Shown here: in pieces, positions 35,741-44,543 of the stretch
How the letters are laid out: every line of letters begins with the position of its first letter
Position numbering within the stretch: position 1 is the first letter of the stretch
Assembly: GCF_030406325.1 (NCBI RefSeq)
Contig: NZ_JAUEQY010000001.1
Span: 496,001 to 560,000 of the forward strand
Direction of reading: 5' to 3'
Length of the DNA stretch: 64,000 nt
DNA from: Actinomadura sp. DC4
Lineage (GTDB): Bacteria > Actinomycetota > Actinomycetes > Streptosporangiales > Streptosporangiaceae
Notes under the pieces: model-generated
Database searches by the model: none
Told to the model about the DNA's origin: nothing
What the model saw: only the letters and a program-made list of their open reading frames with translations
Program-made: the position numbers and the translations under genes

Positions 35741-36787
35741 CTACCAGTGGTCGAAACTGAGCGGTTCGTCTTCGGGCCGGTCAGAACGCGACAGCAGGGC
35801 GAGGTCGGATTCGACCATCATGGTGACGAGTTCCTCGAAGGAGACGTCCGGCTCCCAGCCGAGTTGGTCCCGCGCCTTCTTCGGGTCGCCGCACAGCAGG
35901 TCGACCTCTGCCGGCCGGGTGAGGGAGGTGTCGGTGACGACGTGGTCCCGCCAGTCGAGCCCGGCCGTCGCGAAGGCCAGCTCGACCAGTTCGCGTACGG
36001 ACTGTGTCCGGCCCGTGCCGATCACGTAGTCCTCCGGCGTCTCGGCGGTGACCATGAGCCGCATCGCCTGCACGTAGTCGCCGGCGTACCCCCAGTCGCG
36101 CCGCGCCTCCATGTTGCCGAGCGTGAGCTTGCCGGCCAGCCCGAGCTTGATCCGGGCCACGCCCAGGGAGATCTTCCGGGTCACGAACTCCGAGCCGCGC
36201 CGCGGCGACTCGTGGTTGAACAGGATCCCGCTGACCGCGAACATGCCGTACGACTCGCGGTAGTTCTGCGTGATGAAGTGCCCGTACGTCTTCGCGACGC
36301 CGTACGGGCTGCGCGGGTGGAAGGGCGTGCGCTCGTTCTGCGGCGTCTCGCGCACCTGCCCGAACATCTCCGACGAGGACGCCTGGTAGAAGCGGATCTG
36401 GCCGCCGCTGGGGCTGCGTGAGCCGCCGATGCCGCTCACGACCCGTATGGCCTCCAGCATGCGCAGGACGCCCATGCCGGTGACCTCGGCGGTGATCTCG
36501 GCCTGCTGCCACGACATCGGCACGAACGAGATCGCGCCGAGGTTGTAGACCTCGTCGGGCCGCACGCTCTCCACGGCGGAGATGAGGCTGCCCTGGTCGA
36601 GCAGGTCGCCATGGACCAGCCGCACGTCGCCGATGTGCTTGCGCAGCCGGGACACGTGCGGGTTGGACTGCCCTCGTACCAGGCCCCAGACCTCGTACCC
36701 CTGCTCGAGCAGATGCTCGGCGAGGTAGGAGCCGTCCTGCCCGGTGATTCCGGTGATGAGCGCTCGCGTGGCCAGCGGAACCTCCAT
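35741..36787 (-). CDS. gmd: GDP-mannose 4,6-dehydratase
   Basis: 348 residues. Short-chain dehydrogenase fold with NADP(H)-binding GITGQDGSYLAEHLLEQGY at the N-terminus, catalytic Ser in ASSSEMFG and the Tyr-x3-Lys pair in SPYGVAKTYG. It converts GDP-mannose to GDP-4-keto-6-deoxymannose, the first step to GDP-6-deoxyhexoses such as fucose, rhamnose or perosamine for surface polysaccharides or glycosylated metabolites. ATG 36787 is chosen; a GTG at 36793 two codons earlier is an alternative. No epimerase or reductase for the next step is in the window. Confidence 0.93.
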   Translation of the reverse strand: MEVPLATRALITGITGQDGSYLAEHLLEQGYEVWGLVRGQSNPHVSRLRKHIGDVRLVHGDLLDQGSLISAVESVRPDEVYNLGAISFVPMSWQQAEITAEVTGMGVLRMLEAIRVVSGIGGSRSPSGGQIRFYQASSSEMFGQVRETPQNERTPFHPRSPYGVAKTYGHFITQNYRESYGMFAVSGILFNHESPRRGSEFVTRKISLGVARIKLGLAGKLTLGNMEARRDWGYAGDYVQAMRLMVTAETPEDYVIGTGRTQSVRELVELAFATAGLDWRDHVVTDTSLTRPAEVDLLCGDPKKARDQLGWEPDVSFEELVTMMVESDLALLSRSDRPEDEPLSFDHW

Positions 36788-36951
36788 GCTCACGGGGCTA
36801 TGTCCCGTTACGTGTCACAGAGGTTAGCCGTCCGGCCGGGCGCGCGGCGACAGCGGCCGGGCCTCGATACCGAATCGCATTCGAGATTTGGCCCACGCGA
36901 CGGGCCACCGCGCTGGAACGCGCCACCGAAGTAGGAGAAGATCACAGCATC

Positions 36952-37323
36952 ATGCTGCGCCTTGGACGGCGCCGCCGGGAGGGCGCGGGCCTGGTCCGCG
37001 TCTGCGCGGAGGGCGAGATCGCGGACGGGGAGATCCGCGCGATCGAGGGCCTGCCCGCCGTCCTCTGCCGTACGGGCGATGACCTGTACGCGCTCGGCCT
37101 GCGCTGCCCGCACTCGGGCGCCCTCCTCAGCAAGGGGAAGATCGTCGGAGACTGCCTGGAGTGCCCGCTCCACGGAGGCAGGTTCGCGCTCGGCGGTGGC
37201 GCGGTGCGCAGCGGACCGCCCCGCCGCGGCGTCCCCGCGTACGATGTCGTGGTGCGCGACGGAATGATCTACATCTCGCGGCGCCCGCGCCGGCGCAACC
37301 GCCCCGCGCAGCGCCGCCGATGA
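36952..37323 (+). CDS. Rieske [2Fe-2S] ferredoxin-like protein
   Basis: 123 residues. The Rieske ligands are clear: CPHSGALL (Cys-x-His) and ECPLHGGRF (Cys-x2-His) near residues 51-78. It is the size of a Rieske-type ferredoxin component, with basic N- and C-terminal tails (RLGRRRRE; RRPRRRNRPAQRRR) that could bind nucleic acid or phospholipid. It overlaps the next gene by 4 bases (ATGA), so its electron-transfer role may be linked to that FolP2-like protein or its product, although no such pairing is known to me. Confidence 0.85.
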   Translation: MLRLGRRRREGAGLVRVCAEGEIADGEIRAIEGLPAVLCRTGDDLYALGLRCPHSGALLSKGKIVGDCLECPLHGGRFALGGGAVRSGPPRRGVPAYDVVVRDGMIYISRRPRRRNRPAQRRR

Positions 37324-38171
37324 CCCCGCCTCTGCGGCTGGGCGGCCGGTCCCTGGACGGCTTCGCCGTCATGGCGGTGATCAATCGCACCCCCGACTCC
37401 TTCTTCGACCGCGGCGCCACGTACGGCTTCGACGCGGCCCTCGCCGCGGTCGGAACGGCGGTCGCCGAGGGCGCGGACATCGTCGACATCGGCGGCGTCA
37501 AGGCCGGCCCCGGCGAGGAGGTCGGCGTACGCGAGGAGCTGCGGCGCGTCGTCGACGTCGTCGCGGCCGTGCGCAAACGCCACCCCGACGTCGTGATCAG
37601 CGTCGACACCTGGCGCGCCGAGGTGGGCGAGGCGGTCGCGGAGGCCGGCGCCGACCTGCTCAACGACACCTGGGGCGGCGTGGACCCGCGGCTGGCCGAG
37701 GTCGCAGCGGCGTACGGCATCGGGCTCGTGTGCGCGCACGCGGGCGGCCTGGACCCGCGCACCCGCCCGCACCGGATCGCCTACGACGACGTGGTGGCCG
37801 ACGTCGTCCGCCACGTCACCGCCGAGGCCGAGCGCGCCGTCTCCCTGGGCGTACGCCGGGACGCGATCCTCATCGACCCGGCCCACGACTTCGGCAAGAA
37901 CACCTGGCACTCACTGGAGGCGACGCGCCGGCTCGGCGAGCTGACCGCCACCGGCTGGCCGGTGCTCGTCGCGGTCTCCAACAAGGACTTCATCGGCGAG
38001 ACGCTCGGCGAGCCGGTCGACAAGCGCGGCGTCGGCACGATGGCCGTGCTGGGGGTGTCGGCGTGGCTGGGCGCGCGGGTGTTCCGTGTGCACGACGTCG
38101 CCGCCGCCCGGCGGGCCCTGGACGCGCTGGCGGCTCAGCCCGGCGCGGACTCCCGCTGCCGCGCGCGGTAG
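37320..38171 (+). CDS. folP2: FolP2-like dihydropteroate synthase paralogue
   Basis: 283 residues, TIM-barrel dihydropteroate synthase family (VINRTPDSFFDRG, ISVDTWR, NDTWGG, DPAHDFGKNT, GVGTMAVLGVSAWLG). In place of the SxRPG loop of the active enzyme it has VDIGGVKAGPGEE, which is the hallmark of the actinobacterial FolP2 group; mycobacterial FolP2 does not restore folate synthesis. Folate genes are absent around it. It starts at ATG 37320 overlapping the Rieske gene and its 3' end overlaps the convergent CGNR gene by 37 bases. Its actual reaction is unknown. Confidence 0.85.
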   Translation: MTPPLRLGGRSLDGFAVMAVINRTPDSFFDRGATYGFDAALAAVGTAVAEGADIVDIGGVKAGPGEEVGVREELRRVVDVVAAVRKRHPDVVISVDTWRAEVGEAVAEAGADLLNDTWGGVDPRLAEVAAAYGIGLVCAHAGGLDPRTRPHRIAYDDVVADVVRHVTAEAERAVSLGVRRDAILIDPAHDFGKNTWHSLEATRRLGELTATGWPVLVAVSNKDFIGETLGEPVDKRGVGTMAVLGVSAWLGARVFRVHDVAAARRALDALAAQPGADSRCRAR

Positions 38172-38698
38172 GCGGCCACGTGCATGCGGTTGCCGCACGT
38201 ACGGCTGTCGCAGTAGCGGCGGCAGCGGTTGCGGGACAGGTCGATGAGGACCCGCTCGCAGTCCGGGGCCTCGCAGACGCTCAGCCGGTGGAGCTCGCCG
38301 GCGGCGACGACGTAGGCGAGCGCGATGCCGCACTCGGCGGCGAGGTGCTCGGCCAGCCGTGAGCCGGGGGCGAAGAAGTGGACGTGCCAGTCCCACTCCT
38401 CGTGGTCGGTCAGGTGCGGCGTCGTCCGTGCCTCGGCGATGATCGCGTTGATCCGGCGGACCGTGAGCTCGGTGTCCGACGGCGCCTGGAAGACGCCGTG
38501 GAGCCGCTCGCGGAGGCGGAGCGTGGCATCGAGATCGCGGGCGTCGAGGTCGCAGACGTCGCTCACGCGGTTGCGCTCGACGAAGGCCTGCAGCGCCACG
38601 AGGTCGGGCAGGTGCTCCTCGTCGGCCGCCGCCGGTCCGGTGTTGACCAGGTCGACCACCATGTGGAGCGCGTGCTCGGTGTCATGGCTGAAAAGCAC
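38135..38698 (-). CDS. CGNR zinc-finger transcriptional regulator (ABATE domain)
   Basis: 187 residues. N-terminal ABATE-like domain (DLVNTGP, ALQAFVERN), and C-terminal CGNR zinc finger SVCEAPDCERVLIDLSRN then RRYCDSRTCGNRMHVAAYR (about 140-180), with all four cysteines. Proteins of this family are small actinobacterial regulators that probably sense stress. It overlaps the convergent folP2 3' end by 37 bases, which is unusual but both frames are clearly coding. ATG 38698 is preceded by AGGGTTCGCC, a weak ribosome site. Confidence 0.88.
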   Translation of the reverse strand: MLFSHDTEHALHMVVDLVNTGPAAADEEHLPDLVALQAFVERNRVSDVCDLDARDLDATLRLRERLHGVFQAPSDTELTVRRINAIIAEARTTPHLTDHEEWDWHVHFFAPGSRLAEHLAAECGIALAYVVAAGELHRLSVCEAPDCERVLIDLSRNRCRRYCDSRTCGNRMHVAAYRARQRESAPG

Positions 38699-38771
38699 TG
38701 GGACTCCCGTCCGAGGCGAACCCTGCCGATGTCATCACCGTACCGCTACGGCGATCCTTACCGGACTCCGG

Positions 38772-39350
38772 TCAGCGGACGTAGTGGGGGTCCGCCAGAA
38801 CAGGGTAGAGCGCGTCGGCGTCCCGGTGCCGCACGGTCATCACGATCGTCGTGCCCTCCAGGCGATATTCCGCCGGGATCGAGCGGTAGAGCGAGTCGCA
38901 GCCCCACGGCGCGTAGAACCGGCCGACGGTGGCCCCGTACCGGTCGTGCACCACGTCGTACCCGCCGGACGGCGTGACGTCCAGCGACAGGCCATCGCCG
39001 AGCCGCAGCGGGAAGCGGAACTCCTCAGGAGCGTCCGGGCCGTTCAGCACGGTGACGAAACGGACCCCCGCGGCCGTCGTCTGCGCCATCACGTCCGTGT
39101 CCGTGTCGATGTTCACGAAGACGCGCAGGCTGGGCCGGAGCACCGCCGGCGCGCGATCCTCGGCCGCCCCCGCGACGCCGATGTGGATCCGCTGCCCGTC
39201 ACGTGTCGGCGCCCATACGCCCTCACTCGCCACGTCACCCCAGATGACGTCCGGATTCTCTAGTTCAGGCGGTTCCGAACGCCCGCCGATCGAAAGGACG
39301 CGTGTCGCGGCCTCGATCGTGGCGGACACCTCGTCGCGCGCATGCCTCAT
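38772..39350 (-). CDS. Hypothetical protein, beta-rich
   Basis: 192 residues from ATG 39350 with GGGGA 8 bases upstream. The sequence is strongly amphipathic and beta-rich (PSLRVFVNIDTDTDVMAQTT; GDGLSLDVTPSGGYDVVHDRYG; YAPWGCDSLYRSIPAEYRLEG; TIVMTVRHRDADAL) without a signal peptide or membrane segment. The WGCDSLYRSIP motif and the balanced coding composition indicate a real gene. I do not recognise the family. It is divergent from the small membrane protein of the STAND module, whose start is 283 bases away, so a link is possible but unproven. Confidence 0.72.
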   Translation of the reverse strand: MRHARDEVSATIEAATRVLSIGGRSEPPELENPDVIWGDVASEGVWAPTRDGQRIHIGVAGAAEDRAPAVLRPSLRVFVNIDTDTDVMAQTTAAGVRFVTVLNGPDAPEEFRFPLRLGDGLSLDVTPSGGYDVVHDRYGATVGRFYAPWGCDSLYRSIPAEYRLEGTTIVMTVRHRDADALYPVLADPHYVR

Positions 39351-39632
39351 GGCGGATCCCCTTCGCCCCGTGTATCCCTCTGTCTGATCACGTCGCGCTG
39401 ACGCATCAGATGGACGCACTCTGCAACGGAATCCGGGTGGATTCTGGTTGTTTCGCCGAAGTGCAGGTTGCAAATCCATTACATGGTCTGGCTCGCTACC
39501 TGAACCGCCGTCATTTCGGACGGCGGGACGACGATCGAGTGGTCTCGGTGAGCCGCGTGAACGGACACCGAGCCGAAATAGTGTACATACCGGTCGATAA
39601 CGGGCCTGCGCCGCGTGCGCCATGATGGAGGG

Positions 39633-39995
39633 ATGAACACGCGGCGGACCGTGCTGACGGTGACCTCTCTCGCGGTGGCGGGCCTGGGCGTGGCCTTCTT
39701 CCTGCTCCGCAGGGATGAGGCGAACCAGGCGGCCACGCTGGTGTCGGCGCTCATGGCGGTGGCGGCGCTCGGTGTCGCCGTATGGGCCGGTCTGCCCGTG
39801 ACCCGTCCACGCGGGCTGCGGGTGACGGGCACCGGCGAGGCACGGGCCGGAGCCGGAGGCACCGCCGTCTCCGGCTACGCGGGTCCGGCCGCCGGCGGTA
39901 CGGGACAGGACGCGGGGACGGTCGAGGTGGAGAACACCGGCCCGGCCGACGCCACCGGTGGCGGGGATGCCACCAGCGGCGTTCGCCTGACCTGA
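39633..39995 (+). CDS. Small two-helix membrane protein with G/A-rich repeat motif, STAND-module partner
   Basis: 120 residues from ATG 39633; GTG 39615 is an alternative with more ribosome-site distance. Two membrane segments (about 8-25 and 35-53) are followed by an extracytoplasmic or cytosolic tail with two repeats of a motif TG-x-A-x-A-x-x-GG-x-A-x-SG (TGTGEARAGAGGTAVSG at about 65-81 and TGPADATGGGDATSG at about 102-116). A closely similar motif (AGSGAARATTGGVAVSG) opens the STAND NTPase encoded next, 100 bases downstream. I infer the two are a membrane-tethered pair that interact by this element. No enzymatic motif. Confidence 0.78.
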   Translation: MNTRRTVLTVTSLAVAGLGVAFFLLRRDEANQAATLVSALMAVAALGVAVWAGLPVTRPRGLRVTGTGEARAGAGGTAVSGYAGPAAGGTGQDAGTVEVENTGPADATGGGDATSGVRLT

Positions 39996-40095
39996 GTGGG
40001 CCCAGGCGCGTGCGTCCGGCAAGTGAGTCTCGGTGTCATGTCGCCGGTCCCGCGCCGGGAGGGGGACGTACGCACGTGAGACGAACGGAGCCCGG

Positions 40096-43000
40096 GTGAA
40101 GGCGTTCGGGTGGTGGCAGCGGTCGACGGCCGTCGCCGGCAGTGGGGCGGCGCGCGCTACGACGGGTGGGGTCGCGGTCAGCGGCGTGGTGCACGGTGAC
40201 GTGGCCGTGCAGGCGCCGTCCGCCGCCCGCAGCGGGTACCGGCAGCAGGTTCTGCGTATCGCGCCCTCCGAGCTGAGAGGCCGGCGGGCGGAGCTGGCCG
40301 AGCTGGCCGCGTTCTGCACCGCGCCGGACCAGGGCCCTTATGCGTGGTGGCGGGCGCCGGCGTGGTCGGGGAAGACCGCGTTGATGTCCTGGTTCGCGCT
40401 GCACCCTCCGAAGTCGGTGGAGGTCGTGCCGTTCTTCGTCACCGCCCGCTTCGCGGGGCAGAGCGACCGGACGGCGTTCACGGAGGTCGTCGGCGAACAG
40501 CTCGCCGCACTGCTGGGGCAGCCGATGCCCGCCTACCTCACCGAGGCCACCCGCGAAGGCCACCTGCTCGCCGTGCTGGAGGAGGCGGCCGACCGGTGCT
40601 CGCAGCGCGGTGAGCGTCTGGTGTTGCTGGTCGACGGTCTGGATGAGGACCGCGGGGTGACCACCGGGCCGGATGCGTACAGCATCGCCGCGCTCCTGCC
40701 CGCCCGGCCGCACACCGGGCTGCGGGTGATCGTGGCCGGCAGATCCGACCCACCGGTGCCGGGCGACGTACCGGAAGGCCACCCCCTGCACGATCCGGGC
40801 ATCGTCCGGCCCCTGGAAGGGTCTCCGTTCGCGGCGGCGGTCCGGGCCGACTGTGAGCGGGAGCTGGCGCGGCTGCTGCGTGGCACGCCGGAGGAACGGG
40901 ACCTGTTGGGCCTGGTGGCCGCCGCCGGGGGCGGCCTGAGCAGAGACGATCTGACCGAACTGACCGGTTGCGGCGTGTGGGAGGTGGCCCAGCACCTTCG
41001 GGCGGTCACCGGCCGGACGTTCACCGCCCGTGCGGTCGGCGGCCGGTCGGCGGCCGCGCATGGGATCGATGCCTCCGAGGTGTACGTCCTCGGCCACGAG
41101 GAACTCCAGACGACGGCGCTCACCATGCTCGGCCGCGACAGGCTGAGCGGTTATCGCGGACGGCTGCACGCGTGGGCCGCGACGTACTGCGACCGGGGCT
41201 GGCCGCCTGCCACCCCGGAGTACCTGCTGCGCGGTTACGCCCGGCTGCTGCGCGTCACCGAGGACCTGCCCCGTGCCCTCGCCTGCGCCACCGACTCGGT
41301 CCGCCACGACCGGATACGTGAGCTGACCGGCGGGGACGCCGCCGCGCTCGCCGAGATCGACGCAGCGGGAACGATGGCCCTGGCCTGCGATGACCCTGAT
41401 CTGGTGGGGGTGGCACTGCTGGCCGCCCACCGGCGCCGGCTCGTGGACCGCAACACCTATCCGGTGCGCCTGCCCGCCGTGTGGGCGGCGGTCGGGCAGC
41501 CGGACCGCGCCGAGGCACTGGCCCGCGGAATGGACGACCCGGACATGGTGGGCGCGGCGCTGGCGGAGGTCGCCGTGGTGGTGGGCTCTGGAGGCGACCA
41601 GGTGTGGGCGGCCGAGCTGGCCGACGCCATCGAAGGCCTCGGCGGCGGCAGCGGCATGGCGTGCTGGCGGGCGCGCCGGATGGCGGCCGTGGCGGAGGCG
41701 GCGGGCGCCGCCGGCGATCGTGACCGCGCCGCCGCCCTGGACCGCGCCATGGATGCCGTCCTGGCGGACGCCGCCGATGACCATGAGAGAACGCTGGTCC
41801 TGGGCGCGAGGGCACGGGCCGCGGCCGCGAGCGGGGATCGCGGACGGGCCGGTCAACTGGCCGACGCGATCGAGGACCTCGCCCGTGGCGGCATCGAGTC
41901 GTGGTGGGAGTGGGACGTGGGGTGGGCGGCCGGCTCGCAGGATCCGGAGCGTGTGGCCGTCGCGCTGGGGCACCTGGGGGTGCTGGCCCGTACGGTGCGC
42001 TCTGCTCGGCGGCGGGCCGAGATGGAGGCGAAGCTGGCCGCCGTGGCCACCGACGGCACGGGCCGACACGGCGCATCACTTCTGGAGGCCGCCGCGGAGC
42101 TGAGCCGGTGGGCGCGACCGCCCATGTGGGCTCTGAAGGTCATCGAACCGCTCACCGAGGCGGTGGCCGCCGCAGGCGACGCGCCGCGCGCGGCGCGGCT
42201 GGCGGACCTCATCGCGGAGGCGGCCGCCGTCCCTGATCACCCGTGCTGGGAGGACTCGGTATCGCAGAGATCCATGGCGCGGGCGGCGGTGGAGGCGTTG
42301 ACCGTGTGCGGTGACCGGGAACGCGCGGCCGCGCTGTCCCAGGCGCTGGAAGCCGTGGCCGGCACGTCGGTGGTGCCCCGCGACATCGGATCCGAGAAGA
42401 CGTCCGGCAGCGGAGCCGGAGAAGCGGACCATACCGAGGACGACTCCGTGATTCTCGTGGCCGCGGCGGGAGCGGCGGCACTGGCGGGCGACGACACGCG
42501 CGCCGAGGCACTGGCTCGCGCGGTCACGGATCCGTACGAACGTCCGGAGGCGCTCGTCCTGATGGCGAGGGTGTCACTCGGCCGCAGCGATCACGATCGG
42601 GCGGCGGAGCTCGCGGCGGCGGCCGAACGTCTCTGCCGCGACAGCGCGCGGCCGACTCCCCGGGCGAAGGCGCTGGCGGCGCTGGCAAGAGTGACCGCCG
42701 CCGGAGGCGACGGGGCCGGCGCGGCGCGCCTGACCGGCGCCGTGGGCGTGATGGCCGGTGCCGTGACCTCGCCTTACTGGCGGGCGGAGGTGCAGGTGGA
42801 GTGGGTGGAGGCGCTGGCGGCGACGGGACAGACGGACCAGGCCGAGGCTCTCACGCGGACGATCGCCGCGCCGTGGCTGCGGGGGTGGGCCGGCAAGGAG
42901 CTGGTGCGGACACGGTCCGAGCGAGGGGAGTTCGATCGGGCCGAAGCGTTCGTCCTCGCTATCGACGACCGGAAGGAACGCGGCGAGGCGGGCATGACCA

Positions 43001-43725
43001 TGGCGCACGCCGCGATCGGCCGCGGCGCTTTCGACCGCGCCTGGCGGCTCTTCGAGGTCTTCGAGGCTCCACCGGAGGACCGGGCCCGGCTGCTGACCTC
43101 GCTCGCCCAGCGGGCGGCCGTCGGCGGCGCCCGGCACCGCGCCGCCGTACTCGCGGCTTCTGTGCGCGACCTCGGCCACACCCGCTCGGACGGCCGGTCC
43201 CGAGACGAGATGGCGCGCTTCACGGCGGAGGCACTGGCCTGGAGCCGCCGATTCGACGCGGCCGAGATCTTGGCGCGCGGCATCACCAGTCCATACTCGC
43301 GGGCGGAAGCACTGGCCGCTCTGGTGAGGGCGGCGGCGAGATCAGGCGAGTCAGGCCTGGCGGCGGTGTGCGCCCACCGGGCCGGAGAGTCGTTTCGCTC
43401 GCTGGCCGACCCGTACGAGCGGTCTTTTGCGCTGAAGCGTCTGGTGGAGGCGGTGACCGCGATGAGCGACGTCGACTTCGCGCTGGACCTGGCCGAGCGC
43501 ATTCCCCGTTCGGATTGGCGCGCCGACGCGATGGCGAAGCTGACGCGGTTCCTCGATCCCGCCCAGGCCCGGCGGCTCATGGCGCACGCGCTGGCCGTGG
43601 GCGACTTGAGCGGCCTGCTCGACGACCTGGTCCGGCTCGCGCCTGAGGCTCTCCCGGCTCTAACCGACACCCTTCTCGGCTGGGAGGCGACGGACACCGG
43701 CCCGGCGGGCGGGTCAGGGCTGTGA
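40096..43725 (+). CDS. STAND-type NTPase with helical repeats
   Basis: 1209 residues. A short N-terminal Gly/Ala motif (AGSGAARATTGG at about 15-27) precedes a STAND NTPase domain: Walker A APAWSGKTALMSWF (GKT about 92), Walker B LVLLVDGLDED (about 174-184), and sensor region VIVAGRSDPP. From about 420 to the end there are many 33-40-residue helical repeats of the type ALARxIxSPYxRAEALxxLxxxAAxxGDxxRA, a TPR-like superhelix that would sense a trigger. GTG 40096 with GGAG 5 bases upstream is chosen; open frame extends to 40033. STAND proteins act as threat or signal switches that oligomerise upon binding ligand. Confidence 0.88.
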   Translation: MKAFGWWQRSTAVAGSGAARATTGGVAVSGVVHGDVAVQAPSAARSGYRQQVLRIAPSELRGRRAELAELAAFCTAPDQGPYAWWRAPAWSGKTALMSWFALHPPKSVEVVPFFVTARFAGQSDRTAFTEVVGEQLAALLGQPMPAYLTEATREGHLLAVLEEAADRCSQRGERLVLLVDGLDEDRGVTTGPDAYSIAALLPARPHTGLRVIVAGRSDPPVPGDVPEGHPLHDPGIVRPLEGSPFAAAVRADCERELARLLRGTPEERDLLGLVAAAGGGLSRDDLTELTGCGVWEVAQHLRAVTGRTFTARAVGGRSAAAHGIDASEVYVLGHEELQTTALTMLGRDRLSGYRGRLHAWAATYCDRGWPPATPEYLLRGYARLLRVTEDLPRALACATDSVRHDRIRELTGGDAAALAEIDAAGTMALACDDPDLVGVALLAAHRRRLVDRNTYPVRLPAVWAAVGQPDRAEALARGMDDPDMVGAALAEVAVVVGSGGDQVWAAELADAIEGLGGGSGMACWRARRMAAVAEAAGAAGDRDRAAALDRAMDAVLADAADDHERTLVLGARARAAAASGDRGRAGQLADAIEDLARGGIESWWEWDVGWAAGSQDPERVAVALGHLGVLARTVRSARRRAEMEAKLAAVATDGTGRHGASLLEAAAELSRWARPPMWALKVIEPLTEAVAAAGDAPRAARLADLIAEAAAVPDHPCWEDSVSQRSMARAAVEALTVCGDRERAAALSQALEAVAGTSVVPRDIGSEKTSGSGAGEADHTEDDSVILVAAAGAAALAGDDTRAEALARAVTDPYERPEALVLMARVSLGRSDHDRAAELAAAAERLCRDSARPTPRAKALAALARVTAAGGDGAGAARLTGAVGVMAGAVTSPYWRAEVQVEWVEALAATGQTDQAEALTRTIAAPWLRGWAGKELVRTRSERGEFDRAEAFVLAIDDRKERGEAGMTMAHAAIGRGAFDRAWRLFEVFEAPPEDRARLLTSLAQRAAVGGARHRAAVLAASVRDLGHTRSDGRSRDEMARFTAEALAWSRRFDAAEILARGITSPYSRAEALAALVRAAARSGESGLAAVCAHRAGESFRSLADPYERSFALKRLVEAVTAMSDVDFALDLAERIPRSDWRADAMAKLTRFLDPAQARRLMAHALAVGDLSGLLDDLVRLAPEALPALTDTLLGWEATDTGPAGGSGL

Positions 43726-43933
43726 CACCCCGGGGAGCGGGCCGTATCGCCGCGCGAGGAGCAGGCCACGGCGGCGCGGCGGAAAGGCCGGAGGACGTCC
43801 TCGGGACCGGAGCGGTGGCCAAAAGCGCCGCGTGCGTCCGGGACAGTTCGGCTCGTTACTGAGATCCTGGGCTCGTGCCCGGTGATCAGGGCACCAACGC
43901 CCATGCGCAGCGCGAGTCGAAGGAGTCCCGTCC

Positions 43934-44482
43934 ATGGCCGACCAGACGGCCGATCAGCCGCAGGCCCGGCAGTCCGACATTCCCTCCGGCACGGTCCGTA
44001 TCGTCGACCTGCCGGAGTCCGACCGAGAGTTCGTGCGCTCCGCGCTCCGGCGCGACACGCCGCTGCACGACCTGCTCGGCCTGGAGATCGTCGAGATCGG
44101 CGAGGACCACGCCGTCCTGTCCATGCCCGTACGCCCGGAGGCCTTCAACAGCACCGGCAACCTGCACGGAGGGGCGATCGCCACGCTCATCGACGTGGCG
44201 GCCGGCACGGCGGCGGCGCGGGGGAGTGGTTTCGAGCCGGGCCGGCAGAGCCTGGTCACCGCCGACCTGCACGTGCGCTACCTCGGGCGGCCGCACAGCG
44301 ACGCCGTCTACGCCCGCGCCGACCTTCTCAAGGCGGGACGCCAGCTCATCGTGGTGGAGTGCCGGGTGACCGACGGCGAGGATCGTCTGATCGCCTCGGC
44401 GGACTTCAGCATGATGATCGTGCCGCTGCGCAAACCGTTGCGTCCCGTGGCGAGCGCCAAGGACACCGACCCCGACCTGTGA
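43934..44482 (+). CDS. PaaI-family hotdog thioesterase
   Basis: 182 residues. The hotdog core shows NSTGNLHGGAIATLIDVAAG (active-site helix, about 72-91) and VTADLHVRYLGR (central strand), as in PaaI/YdiI acyl-CoA thioesterases. The first about 40 residues are an extra polar leader. It hydrolyses acyl-CoA in the cytosol, probably aryl- or medium-chain; substrate not evident. ATG 43934 follows GAAGGAGTCC. It stands alone and is followed by a strong terminator hairpin. Confidence 0.9.
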   Translation: MADQTADQPQARQSDIPSGTVRIVDLPESDREFVRSALRRDTPLHDLLGLEIVEIGEDHAVLSMPVRPEAFNSTGNLHGGAIATLIDVAAGTAAARGSGFEPGRQSLVTADLHVRYLGRPHSDAVYARADLLKAGRQLIVVECRVTDGEDRLIASADFSMMIVPLRKPLRPVASAKDTDPDL

Positions 44483-44491
44483 GGACGGGGA

Positions 44492-44527
44492 CCGGTGCGT
44501 GGCCGTACGGAGACGGCCGCGCACCGG
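44492..44527. terminator. Hairpin terminator between convergent thioesterase and sedolisin genes
   Basis: CCGGTGCGTGGCCG and CGGCCGCGCACCGG pair over 14 positions with one G-U wobble around an 8-base loop, 10 bases after the thioesterase stop and 17 bases before the end of the sedolisin gene on the other strand. It can terminate both transcripts. Confidence 0.8.
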
Positions 44528-44543
44528 GAGCTGACACCGGCGA

